Numbered from the stretch's first letter, positions 10,506-21,187 are shown. The stretch: 64,000 nt of DNA from Polytrichum commune (GCA_950295325.1 OX485808.1:14448501-14512500); one strand, 5' to 3'. Numbers and translations are program-made. Notes: generated from the letters alone by a model not told the origin.

Positions 10506-11866
10506 ATACTCACCTCCCATTTGGGGTTCTTATCTTTAGCATTCTCCCTTTCCCTGGGAGGCCTGCCATAAAACTCCCACACCTCCCTCGAGGCCATGAT
10601 GTTTCTGATCCACGATGCCTGATAGGCCCTCTTTTTGTTCCCCATGTTGAAGAACCTGGAGATGTCGCTGAGGACCGTCTCGTTGTCCGACCAAACCACC
10701 AATGCCTTCCAAACTTTTAGTTTCTCCTTCTGGTTGTTCGGGTCGTTCCACTTGGTCATCAACTGGATTTTTTTTTATGCCTCCACACTGTGCTGCCCGT
10801 CAATCAACCAAAAGTCTCCTTTGGAAATTGTCGGCCACATATCAGGCGTCGGCATTCTCTTCAACCCTTGTGGCATGACAACAATCGTCTGCCTGTCGTC
10901 CTTGAACTGCCCGCCCACGATTTGAGCGACCATCCAGTCGACGTAGGCGTCCTCCTTGGCTCGGACACATTTCTCAGGTGGCGCAAGGTGGCACTGCGCA
11001 ATGTTGACCTCGAACTTGAAGTCCCTGCCCATGAAGAAGCAGTGCAGGCATTTTGTTTCGAAGTTGGTGTTTATTTTTTGTATTTCGCCTGAATCCACCT
11101 CCTGGCCAGGCTTCGGCATCCGGAGCACCGGGGAAACAGGCTCGTCAGTCATCACCGATGACTCTCTTCCCCTTTTGAAAGGGGTCGTTTGACGGCTTGT
11201 TGATGGCGTTGGCGTCTCGCTGTCAGCCAGCGTTGTTGTAGTACTTGTCCGTCTCGACTCTACAGGGACCGCCCGCGGTTTCCTCACAGTTTGTGGTCTT
11301 GAGGACCCTGCGCCTTCTTCCGTCGTTGCCTTCCGCCTCACAGGCTGCTGTGTCTTGGGTTTGCTTTGCAACGCCTTGTTTAGAACCGTGATGGCCTGTT
11401 TTAACTTCATGAACCTGCTCGCAACCTTCGTGTTGGTTACACTGCCATCTATGAATATGGCCTCCGGTTGTATGGTTTCAGGGTCGACGCAGGTCTCCTT
11501 GGCGTACAGGGGGTCGAAGGGCTCGGAGAACTGGTGCATGAACATGTGGACGTTCTGCACGGCGGAGTTCTCCAGTATGACGTCTACGTAGTCCCCGAGG
11601 GACTGGACGGACGCAACCTCCCATCCCGTCAGCGTTGCCCAGGTGTGCTGCTCGTGGGTCCCCACCTTCACCACGAATAGCAGCTTGAACATGGATGCCT
11701 TCACCACCTGAACGGACCATGCCAGAACGACGCCATCTTTTCGGACGTAAGAATCGTCCTGTGGAGTTTCATACTCCTGCCAAAGGTGGTCTGGCGCGAG
11801 CATGAACCACCTTTCACCTGGTCTCTTTTTAGGGGCCATCTGCAATCCAAGAAATCGAAACTGTAA

Positions 11867-12961
11867 GTTTCGGTCGATCGACCCAAAGTATTGCAATGTG
11901 CATTTAACATTTGGAGGATTGACCCAAACATTACTTAATTTTCAAAGTCGTTTTAAAAGATCTTTTAGATTTTAAAGTGCGGTTTAGGTGGTCACCCTGC
12001 AATGTTTGGGTCGAGCGACCCAAACATGATGAGGCTGCAAATTTAGGTAGTTTAACCCATTCATTTCATACTGCAATGTTTGGGTCGAACGACCCAAACA
12101 TTTACTTAATTTTCAAAGTTCTTTTATATTTTACAATGTGCTTTAGTTCTTCTCCGTGTAATGTTTGGGTCGACCGACCGAAACATGTTAGGCTGTAAAT
12201 TTAGGTAGCTCAACCCAATCATTTCAGACTACAATGTTTGGGTCGAACGACCCAAACATTTACTTAATTTTTAAAGTTCTTTTATATTTTACAATGTGGT
12301 TTGTTCTTCTCCCTGTAATGTTTGGGTCGAGCGACCCAAACATGATGAGGCTGCAAATTTAGGTAGCTCAACCCATTCATTTCAGACTGCAAAGTTTGGG
12401 TCAAACGACCCAAACATGTACTTAATTTTCAATGTTCTTTTATATTTTACAATTTGGTTTAGTTCTTCTCCTTGTAATGTTTGGGTCGAGCGACCCAAAC
12501 ATGTTAGGCTGCAAATTTAGGTAGCTCAACCCAATCATTTCATACTGCAATGTTTGGGTCGAACGACCCAAACATTTACTTAATTTTCAAAGTTCTTTAA
12601 TATTTTACAATGTGGTTTGTTCTTCTCCCTGTAATGTTTGGGTCGAGCGACCCAAACATGATGAGGCTGCAAATTTAGGTAGCTCAACCCATTCATTTCA
12701 GATTGCAATGTTTGGGTCGAACGACCCAAACATTTACTTAATTTTCAAAGTTCTTTTATATTTTACAATGTGGTTTAGTTCTTCTCCCTGTAATGTTTGG
12801 GTCGAGCGACCCAAACATAATGAGGCTCCAATGTTTGGGTCGCTCGACCCAAACAAGAGGCTGCAATGTTTGGGTCGAACGACCCAAACATTTAGTTCAT
12901 TTTAGGCTGCAATTCAAATATTTATTATATTTTAATATGAGTTTGGGTCGTCTCCCCAAAC
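11867..12961. repeat. About 158-bp tandem array with paired palindromes upstream of the gene
   Basis: Palindromes begin at 12,004, 12,078, 12,163, 12,236, 12,320, 12,394, 12,479, 12,552, 12,636, 12,710 and 12,795, then 12,833 and 12,868. Degenerate copies lie at 11,867 and 12,941, with a half-site near 11,908. Steps alternate 73-74 and 84-85 bases, so the real unit is a dimer of about 158 bases repeated five times. The first palindrome of each dimer has spacer AG (AC at 12,163) and the second AA. The linkers are AT-rich ('tttacttaattttcaaagttctttt', 'ggctgcaaatttaggtagctcaaccca'). Confidence 0.95.
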
Positions 12962-13920
12962 TACTGTGTTTCCATATGCATGTTTAATGCTTCGGCAACA
13001 TATACAATGCTTATGCATTGTATATGTAACAGGAACCTAAAGGGAATGATGCAAATTGTGTGCACTGATGCAAATTGCTTACCTTGTCTTTCAAACTCTT
13101 GAAAGCTGCTCTCACAATCTGCTTCTTAGAACCAGACTCAAAAACTCTGTTGTGGCACTAAAGAACAACTCTCACAAAGACCTCAGAAACACAATGAATC
13201 TCTCAAGCACCCTAAAACTTTCTCACAAACCCCCTGAATCTTGCAAACTCAGGCCTAATTTGAAAGACCTCTACCTTTCTATCACACTTGACCGTGCTCA
13301 CTTCTACTCAATCTAAAATCACTCCATGCATGAAATTTACAAAACAAGTAAGGAGTTCAACACAATAAACCGCTCCGAACTCACTCAAAGCTAACACTCT
13401 GGACCAAGAAGAGAGAATAACAAGAGGAAGACAATAACAAGAGGAATAGAATGAGAGAAGAGGAGGAGAGGAATGAAGGAGAAAGAAGAATGAAGGGAAG
13501 CGGCGCGACCAAGACAAAAGCAAAAGGTGCGAAAGGAAGCGCTTGGCACGGCGCTATGGAAAGCGGCGGCGGCGTTTCCAACAGCGGCGCTTGGCGCGGA
13601 GGAAGAGAGGAAGAAAAAGAGAGAAAAAAAAAAAGAGGAGGGGAGAGAAGGAGAGAGCGGAAGGGGTCACCCTAAACCCTCGAATCCGGGCCATTTGATT
13701 GCGCCGGGCCCATCAACGGCTCAGAAGCCTCGCGGGCCAACACCCTGCCAGGTGTCGACACCTCCTTGGTTTAGGTGGTTGCCCGCGAGGCTTGTGGTGT
13801 TGACACCTGCCACCCTAGGTAGATTGCCTTCCTGGTTGTCCTTGCCCCTAGGTGCAGGACATAGGAGGGCCGGCGCCTCTCTTGGCCGCCCGGCCCCGGC
13901 CTTCTAACCCGCTATTCATT
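12962..13920. other. Intergenic DNA with purine-rich tract
   Basis: No recognisable gene. A purine-rich stretch (about 13,440-13,660) gives low-complexity frames rich in Glu, Arg and Lys. At 13,751-13,764 there is a 14-base perfect palindrome AGGTGTCGACACCT, with a related 'ggtgttgacacctgcc' about 45 bases on. The block could belong to a retroelement LTR, but I see no terminal repeats. Confidence 0.35.
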
Positions 13921-15236
13921 AGCGGCAATTCAATACCACTCAAAAACCTACGTGGACTAAGGTATTCCACAAAATTAACACCATCGCCAACTCATATTTT
14001 AATGGTGTTCAATTGAATGATCACCCGTTGGAATTGATAACATCGTAGAATGTAGCCATTATCGTTTTGGTGTATGAATAATGTAATTTATGGAATCATA
14101 TGAGAGTGTTACAAAGTCTAAGAGGAGTAAGTCATAATTATATTGCAATCCACAAAGGCAATTACACGGTGCAATAATATAAATATGGTAACCATTCACA
14201 TGGTTAACAGTTTAGGATTATGTATTGTAATTTATATGATAGTTGTTGGTAGAGGACAATGCTCTAGTCTATAATGGATACCCTGACAAGTAGCATTAGA
14301 GTGAACATTAATATATGTACTTAGAAGTTCACATTTGAAGTACATGGGAGAAACAAATGATTGCAAATGTATCTACTGCAACCCCATGGAGTTCACATAT
14401 CATATGAAGTCATTTAAACATTCAGTTTGATGTTTGATGATGCCTAAACCCTAAACCCTAAACAACACAAACCATAACTGGATGGCACATAGGTCAAATG
14501 ACATGGGCCTTGGTGCTTGTAGTTTCCAATACAAATGTATATTGTCATCACAACATCCTAATTCAAAAACGTGAAAGATGGATGTGTGGTTTTTCACGAA
14601 TGAACGCACTAAAGGAAATAAAACTTGGTAAGAAGAGCATAAGAACTAGATTATAATAGATAGGATGTTGTTCATGTTAACATGTTATTTGGAATAGTGA
14701 AATATTATATATTAATTTAAGGTAGATTTCATGTTGTGAATGATATGAGGACATACCTTTTGAACTTTGCATGTTTTGCTCACACACATTGCTAGAGTTC
14801 AAGGGACTTCACGATAGGTTCAAACATCCTTGAAAGATTGAACGTGCCAAATGTCATTTGTGGTTTATGGTTCCATTAATGACTTCCACATAGGTACTAG
14901 GTTATTGTCACACTTGGAGCCTTGAGGATGAAGCAATATTGGGTGCACACATTACAACACAACATATGTTCTTTTAATTAGCGGAAATTGAAAGTTGGCC
15001 AAATTATTCAAGTTTGTCATGGCATTAATTATTTGTTTTCAAAATATAAGTCCTCATGTGAGAGTGTAAGTAATTGCATTAACTATTATATTTAGTGACT
15101 TTTAGTATATGAAGTTTTGTAATACATGCACATCTTTTGTCAATATATTGTTTGAAATATACCATAATGTTTGACTACAAGTAGAGTAAAACCCCTTAAT
15201 AGATATAATCTTACATATTGTCATAGGGTTATTGGT
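13921..15236. other. AT-rich intergenic DNA
   Basis: No gene or structured repeat is seen, apart from about two and a half telomere-like CCTAAAC units at 14,446-14,463. Confidence 0.4.
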
Positions 15237-15400
15237 ATTCAGTGTATGCGTTCATATGTAGTGTATCAAAATCTTTATATCCTTTTTAGTTATATGATAG
15301 TTAGTGTTTGATACACTTAAAACGAACGCATACACTTCCTATTACTAACCCTATGAGAGTAAGTAACATTAAATGTAAACTCAAACACTAAATATCCACT
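15237..15400. repeat. Hairpin-forming MITE-like repeat
   Basis: The arms 'agtgtatgcgttca...gtgtatcaaa' and 'tttgatacac...gaacgcatacact' face each other across about 50 bases. Part of the right arm and the following 'gaaagtaagtaacattaaatgtacactc' recur at 18,235-18,330. Confidence 0.6.
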
Positions 15401-15977
15401 ATGGTGATATATGGAAGTTACATATAGGAATTTAGTATTAGTAAGAATGTGAGAAAAAAATACAACAATGATAAAAGGAGAAAGGAGATGGCAATAGGGA
15501 AGGTGGTGGTGTATTCATGTATAAAACTAATTATGAAAGAGTTGAAGAATAGTGTTGACCAAGTTAGGGTGGTAACAACTTTAAATATATGTTGAATTAT
15601 TCATTTGATGGTTGGGGCAACGAAGAGCCAAGCTAAATATACATTGTCTATTATTGACAAGAAGCGGGAAATTGAGTCAGAAGGTTTGAATTAACGTCCA
15701 AAGGAGACCAGGCGGGAAAGGCATCCAAAGAGGATGCCCAAAGCGGAGGCGGGTAGTATAAAGAGCCCAACCCCCCCAAATGTTGGTTCTTCCTTTCATG
15801 TCCCAATCCTGAGATTGCTGCAAGCTCTCTAAGTTGGAGCTGTAATACACGGTTTGTGTACGCTTCCATTCATGAGCAGCTAATTACAACAAACATCTAC
15901 GAGTTCAGTTGTTCCAAATAGGTTATATATAGATTAATAGAGAATCACCCGAATAAATAGGCGGATTTTGCGGAATT
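15401..15977. other. Intergenic DNA, no gene seen
   Basis: A 72-codon minus frame (15,651-15,869) has no recognisable motif. No repeat is obvious. Confidence 0.35.
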
Positions 15978-16077
15978 GTTTGGGTCGGTCGACCCAAACC
16001 CAGCCTTACAGTGTGGGTGCTCTCTGTTGTGAGCCTGAACCCATCCTGCCTCAAGGTTTGGGTCGATCGACCCAAAC
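15978..16077. repeat. Two palindromes in a 78-bp direct repeat
   Basis: Copies at 15,978-15,999 (spacer GT) and 16,056-16,077 (spacer AT). The downstream flanks are direct repeats ('cccagcc...gtgtgg(g/a)tgct...gagcctgaac(c/t)catcctgc'), giving a period of 78 bases. This is the outlier cluster, 3 kb beyond the main array. Confidence 0.95.
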
Positions 16078-18020
16078 CCAGCCCCAAAGTGTGGATGCTG
16101 TCTGTAGTGAGCCTGAACTCATCCTGCACCCAAGTTTGCCATTTTGCTTCTATTCGTTCTTCAAAACACAAATCTAAGGCAAGGGTAGGACAAAAATTGC
16201 AAATTTTGATCTAAAAATTATGGTGTCTTCAGTCGGAAAGCTTTTGAGGGTTGATAGAACCATGATACATATGAGCTTGAATATATGTTCATGTTTGACT
16301 ACGGGAATTGTGGTTCCTTACCACTAGACAGTTCAAATATCTATGAATAACTTTTATTTTTATTTTTTATCATATATCATAAATCCATTCAAGGAAAGAA
16401 TACCAATGCTAAGGAAAACTGCTATTCCCACGTAGTGTTTATCAACATTACAAGAATTGGAGAGAGTTTCAAGCTATGCAAATACATTAGTTAAGGACTT
16501 GCTTGTTGAAGAGACAAGTCAGTGTACTTACAAGCCTTCAACTTAGGTCACTGCTCAATTGAAGGACGCTACTACTGTTACAATTTATTGACAAGATTAT
16601 GGACCGTTTAATACATGAACATCGATTGTTAAGATCTTGATTTGTAGTACCGGTTTTAAGCTCACAACTTTAAAGACCACATTGGGTGATGATGGCTAAC
16701 CTAATCGGACTTCCATACAGTTAATTAAAGCTTCTGGACAAGGGTGTACAAGGAAACATCTCAAAATGCAAGTGACCGATATTTTTAGGGTTTAGAGAAT
16801 GGTGTTATTCTTGGAGTGTAGACTCAACATTGAGCTAATGATTCAGTTGTCATTGATTCAACCCATAATTCAACCACTTTTGAGATCTTGCAAATATAAG
16901 GTGTGCACAATAAGGATTATGTGGTCAAGTGATTGACAAATCGAGCAGTCTAGAAGGTATAAATGATGCATATCATTGGTCTATTTTATAGTGTGGTGCA
17001 GGAATGGACTCACCAAAAAATCATTGGTATTGACAGCAATCAGTCTATGTTAGTGTATCACCCGAGCTTGTCAAGTTTTATGCTTAATATTGCACGTCTT
17101 GGCACATCCCCGCTTTTTCTACAAGGCAAGGTTTTAATTACATAAAATGCAATTAAATGCAATGCATAACATTAAGTAATTGGGTTTAAAAAGGGACCTC
17201 TCATAAGAGCACCAAAGGCCAGCATTACTAGGACGTGTTGTATTTCATTTCAGTAAATCATTGTTCAAGAAAGTCTTGTAGTCCTTGGAAAGAGGAATCC
17301 AAAAATGACACTTTAAAAACTTCATAAGCATATGTAGCTCGCAACATGGCTTTGAACTGAGAGATAGCCAACCCTAGCCCCCGGCTTCTCTCACCAAAAT
17401 TGAGCATGTAGTAAATTGTATAATATTAACATCGTTGCATGGTGGTTGCATGCTTTATGTCCCATGTGGAAACCATGACCTGCTAGGCAAGTTAGCCAAG
17501 AATACCACACAATCCCCCAAAAAATTGTCAGGATTAAATGGTTGAAAATTAATCAGATCTAATAGCCCCTTGTTGTGCACTCCCCATTTGTAAAGGGAGC
17601 GACAATGAGAGGCTTGAGTATGGTTATATGAAAAAATAATTAAGGATTGGTTATGTTGAATTTAACTAGAATTAAATTGGACTTTGAGGTCATACCATAT
17701 GTAACTAGAGTTAGCTTTAACAAAACATAACTTTTGAAAAGACCTTGTTTTCTAACGAGCTTAGCAAAACAACGCGTGAGAAGAAGAGCTAAACTAATGA
17801 ACTTAAGAGTCCGGTTACTTGTCAATGTGACCATGAAACTACTACGTACTACAACCGCTTAAGCTAATTAAGAGTGTATCATATCCCTAGATGGAGTCCT
17901 TGACATTGATGAAGTTAATTGGCAACCAGGACCAATTGTCTTTGCAAACAGTCTGACAATCAAACTTAGATTTGAGTGTTGAGTAATTAGTGGCAAGGCT
18001 TTCCTCGTTGGAACAAGTGC
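16078..18020. other. AT-rich intergenic DNA
   Basis: No gene, RNA or repeat that I can support, apart from short chance frames. Confidence 0.4.
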
Positions 18021-18224
18021 CCGGGGACATTTTTTGGGCATAATCGGTTGAGATCCTAGGGTTTCCAAGTCCAACCACTTACATGTTGACATCTTTTAGT
18101 TTTCTTTTATCAATCAAAGGCATATGTACATATCCCATATATTCCTCTAAAATGATGGGTACGCTTCTTAATGTCTTGAACTTCAACTGGTTATTTTTCA
18201 AACTCAATCGCTTCATCTGTAACT
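18021..18224 (+). repeat. MITE-like element, CCGGGAAG family, 3'-truncated copy
   Basis: It begins CCGGGGACATTTTTTGGGC and follows the family order to 'cttcatctgtaact', where the match stops before the right terminus. Confidence 0.65.
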
Positions 18225-18567
18225 ATAATAAAAATTATATTTAGTGTTTGATATAATAAATACGAATGCACACACTAAATGTCAATAACCCAATGAAAGT
18301 AAGTAACATTAAATGTACACTCAAAAACTAAATACCAACTATGGTAATATGTGGAAGTTATATGTTAGTAAGGATATGAGAAATTTGCAAGCCAATGAAA
18401 TCCATGCTGCACAGGAAAGGAGGTGGCAGTAGGGAAGGTAGTGGCAACACTAATTATCAAGAAATTGAAAAGTAGTGTTGAGCAGGGTAGGATGGTAACA
18501 ACATTAAATATAATGAAACACTAAATATCATTTCTAGCGTAGCGGTTGGTTAGCCATATTCTAGGTC

Positions 18568-18783
18568 CCGGGAAGTTTTTGGGCATAGTCAGTCAAGATC
18601 CTAGTGATTCTAAATCCAACCGATTACATGTTGACATCATCTTCTAGTTTTTCTTTCATTCATTTGAGATATATACTATAGATTCCTCTAAAATGATCGG
18701 TAAATTTTCTGAAGTCTTGAACTCAACCGGTTATTTCTCGAACTCAGCCGGTTCATCTGCAACTAACCGCCGGTTCTTCCCGG
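18568..18783 (+). mobile_element. Reference copy of the CCGGGAAG MITE family (216 bp)
   Basis: It starts CCGGGAAG and ends CTTCCCGG, a perfect 8-base inverted pair. The interior is AT-rich without an open frame. The internal blocks 'gggcatagtc', 'tacatgttgacatc', 'tctaaaatgatcggta' and 'aaccggtt' are shared by at least seven other segments in this window. I do not see a clean target-site duplication. Confidence 0.7.
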
Positions 18784-19426
18784 ACATATTAGCCCCCTTC
18801 ATTGAGTTGGAAGGTGAAAGCTAGGCTAGGCTAGGCTAGGCTAAGCTAATTTTTCTTTGCATAATACCTACAAATATATGCAAACAATGCAGCCGTCACT
18901 GGGGAACTTGCGTTGGAAAACTATAATTTAAAAAAAAGTTAAGAGTCATAACTTTAATTGGGAGCCCTTTGGTAAACGGGCGTCAAAACACACTACCATA
19001 CTTTATTGTCATGATTAAATAACGAGTTTCATAGGTGGAGTACAATTCAAAGCATTCGCGAGTACAATTTGTACACTCCATTGCTCTCAATAACTTTTCC
19101 GCTTGACTTTTGTCGGTCACTTTAAAAGTTGGAGGACTTTGACCTATGGCTTCGTTCCAGATGGGGTTTTTTCCCCAACCCCACCATGTGTGTCAAAGGA
19201 CAACCTACTCTTCCTGCTTTAATGAAAGTGGGTTGTAACTGGAGTACCTTATCTTGATGCTAAGGTGCCACGTGTAATGCAGTGGTTGGTTGGACCTGTG
19301 AAGCATTGAATGTGGCAAGATTCAGAATCGAATTCTAACTTCCCTTGTCAAAGGGGGTCATGGTTTTCATTAAAAGATTACCAAGAACACTACAAGGATC
19401 ACGTGGTGAATTTACTAGCGAATCGA
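18784..19426. other. Intergenic DNA with CTAGG pentamer repeat
   Basis: A short array of the pentamer AGGCT/CTAGG runs at about 18,820-18,843. Otherwise nothing coding is seen. Confidence 0.4.
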
Positions 19427-19797
19427 CTACACTAAATATGATGTTTAGTATCATATGGTATTTTATGTCACTTTTGGGATGACACTTCTTATGAATAAAT
19501 GAACAAATATTGTCATGGATGATGGATGAGTTCACCCATTGGCCAATACTCTACCTAATCTTGTCAGCAACTTGTGATGAAATGTTGTCATGGATGATTG
19601 GAATTTGGATGAAAAATCACTTGGTAAAGTGATAGTAATTGCAACATTGTAAATCTATAAACCCCCCAAAATTTTACAAAGGAATGACAAATAATGTTGG
19701 GTTAACATTTGGTGTTGGTGACACTACAACCGCGGTTTGAAATTAGTGTTGGGCAAGACAATTAGAATTGGTGACACTAAATATCATATTTAGTGTA
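19427..19797. mobile_element. 371-bp MITE with CACTAAAT ends (second family)
   Basis: It begins CTACACTAAATATGATGTTT and ends 'gtgacactaaatatcatatttagtgta'. It shares the whole interior with 20,861-21,187 ('ggaatttggatgaaaaa', 'aattgcaacat(t/c)gtaaatctata', 'attagaattggtgacacta') but not with the 231-bp family, although the ends are alike. No coding frame. Confidence 0.65.
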
Positions 19798-19837
19798 CTT
19801 TAGAAGGTAGAAACGCTGCATATTATTTACATTGTTT

Positions 19838-20373
19838 AGTATAATGTACATTATTTGCGAAGGGCCTAAACTAGATGCCTAGGAGTTTCAAAAGCGTTGC
19901 GTCCGCTTATTGTCAACATGATATTATTCGTCAACACAAGTAAAAATTTTGAAGTGAAAATTTATTTACATTATGAAATTTAATGTAGCACATTGGGGTA
20001 CTTGAGATGATAGTTTTGTGTTTTAGTATGCAAGGGGGAGGTATGTTTTAAACATACTTAAAGGTGGCAGGTGTCATGTGTTTACACTTTAGTATGCAAG
20101 TATGGGAAGAAATTCTTGAGCGTATTAACATCAAATGTCATTTGTGTACACCTTTAGTTAATTTATAAACCATTGTGTAACACATGCATACATCTCATAA
20201 CACTATTGAATATACTCATGCCAAGATACTAGCAAACGCACTTGAATGTCAAGTGTCATGTAGTGACACTGATGGCGAAGTTGTTAATCGTTATTATAAC
20301 CTAGCATACGCCTCAAAATAGGGTAAGTGACACTATTACGCTTGTGACCCTAAATATAAAAACCAGTGTAGTT
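19838..20373. mobile_element. About 540-bp repeat, third CACTAAAT-ended family
   Basis: It aligns with 25,262-25,717 over its length, for example 'gaagggcctaaactagatgcc', 'tgatggcgaagttgtt' and 'cctcaaaatagggtaagtgaca'. The ends carry 'gaccctaaatataaaaaccagtgta', a weak version of the palindromic terminus. Non-coding. Confidence 0.6.
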
Positions 20374-20712
20374 TAATTTTGTAGTATCATGTACTAAACC
20401 CGGTACTAAAGTGTAGTGGGAAGGAACCAATGGTGGCTCCCACCCACAATGCAATATTAACATGGAAAGACTTGCATACAATCATAATAGTTACAATTAT
20501 TAGGTTCACCCAACCAAAGTAAATTCCATTGTTTAGTAGGCTTATAGTTAGGTACATCAAATGGCTATATTTGAGTACCATATGACAACGATTGTAGATA
20601 AGAACATAAACACCAAAAAGACACATGTAACATGCTCAAAATAAGGACGCCATTCTAAATTTAGTATGTAACAAAACGGAGGGCCTATAGTGTTTGGAAT
20701 AGAATAGTGTTC
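20374..20712. other. Intergenic DNA, no gene seen
   Basis: A 79-codon minus frame (20,387-20,626) shows no family resemblance. Confidence 0.35.
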
Positions 20713-21187
20713 CCAACTCCATCTAGTTACATGTTGTGATCTTTCAATTTTCTTTATTATTTGAGGTAAATTATGTAGATTCCTCTGAGATGGTCGTTAA
20801 TTTTCCTGAAGTCTTGAACTTCATCCAGTTATTCCTCAACCTCGGCCAGTCCATCTATAACTACACTAAATATTTTATTTAGTGTCATATGGCATTTTAT
20901 GTCACTGTGGTAACTTACCTAATGACCCTTCTTATGAACAAGTCTACAAATATATTGTCACCCCAATTTATTTTTAGGTCATCCACTTTTGGCATTTTTT
21001 GCATCTCAATAATTGTCGTGGATGATTGAAATTTGGATGAAAAAACACTTAGCAAGTGACAATAATTGCAACATCGTAAATCTATATGTTTGCATTTAGT
21101 GTTGGGGACACTACATGGGCGGTTTACAATTAGTATTGAGCAACTAGACGATTAGAATTGGTGACACTAAAGTACAATGTTTAGGGG
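20713..21187 (+). repeat. Adjacent repeats: CCGGGAAG-family fragment and CACTAAAT element
   Basis: 20,713-20,860 is a fragment of the 216-bp family ('cttgaacttcatccagttatt'). It runs directly into 20,861-21,187, a second copy of the 371-bp element whose right terminus is eroded. The abutment suggests that one element inserted at the edge of the other. Confidence 0.55.

Larger units (their letters stand above)
7230..11839 (-). pseudogene. ParB/Srx-like plus N4/N6 DNA-methylase-like protein gene (exons 1-3)
   Basis: Three exons join in phase 0: 10,514-11,839, 8,976-10,307 and 7,230-8,765, with donors GAG/GTGAGT, ATG/GTAAGC and GAG/GTAATG and acceptors GTGCAG/GAT and TGTGCAG/ATG. Around residue 347 lies DGQHSVEA followed about 35 residues later by LKVWKALVVWSDNETVL, the layout of a ParB/sulfiredoxin-type domain (DGxHRxxA). 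At about 670-682 FNMVTVEPL sits where methylases have a DPPY-type motif IV, here degenerate. At about 855-880 YPADELRMEFYLRMMRTLT-KRGDCIFNVFGGS matches the 'HPTxKP...TKPGDxVLDPFxGSG' segment with SAM motif I, and NIYSYVEDADVQFY (start of exon 3) matches the following acidic motif. Exon 3 continues Glu-rich, with a coiled-coil-like stretch and 23-residue repeats. In-frame stops are TAA 10,775-10,777 and TAG at 8,367-8,369, 7,806-7,808 and 7,767-7,769. There is no frameshift. An AG directly precedes the first ATG, so a further 5' exon may exist. ParB-methylase fusions are known from phages and plasmids; that link is inferred from motif order only. Confidence 0.6.

Noticed and set aside
6430-10777. 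Stop codons as evidence for recoding or U-to-C editing
   Set aside because: Any stop codon can be turned into Gln or Arg by T-to-C, so the pattern is not informative; decay is simpler.
11977-12987. Chain of short open frames in the upstream palindrome array
   Set aside because: They only translate the tandem repeat; the peptides follow the repeat period and lack start and splice context.
13751-13764. AGGTGTCGACACCT palindrome as a member of the main family
   Set aside because: The arm sequence and geometry differ; single copy.
14446-14463. Interstitial telomere-like CCTAAAC repeats
   Set aside because: Only about two and a half units; too short to mean a telomere fusion.
7187-16077. Palindrome clusters as a CRISPR array
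   Set aside because: The repeats are palindromic with repeated, related linkers and lie in plant introns; there are no unique spacers and no cas genes.
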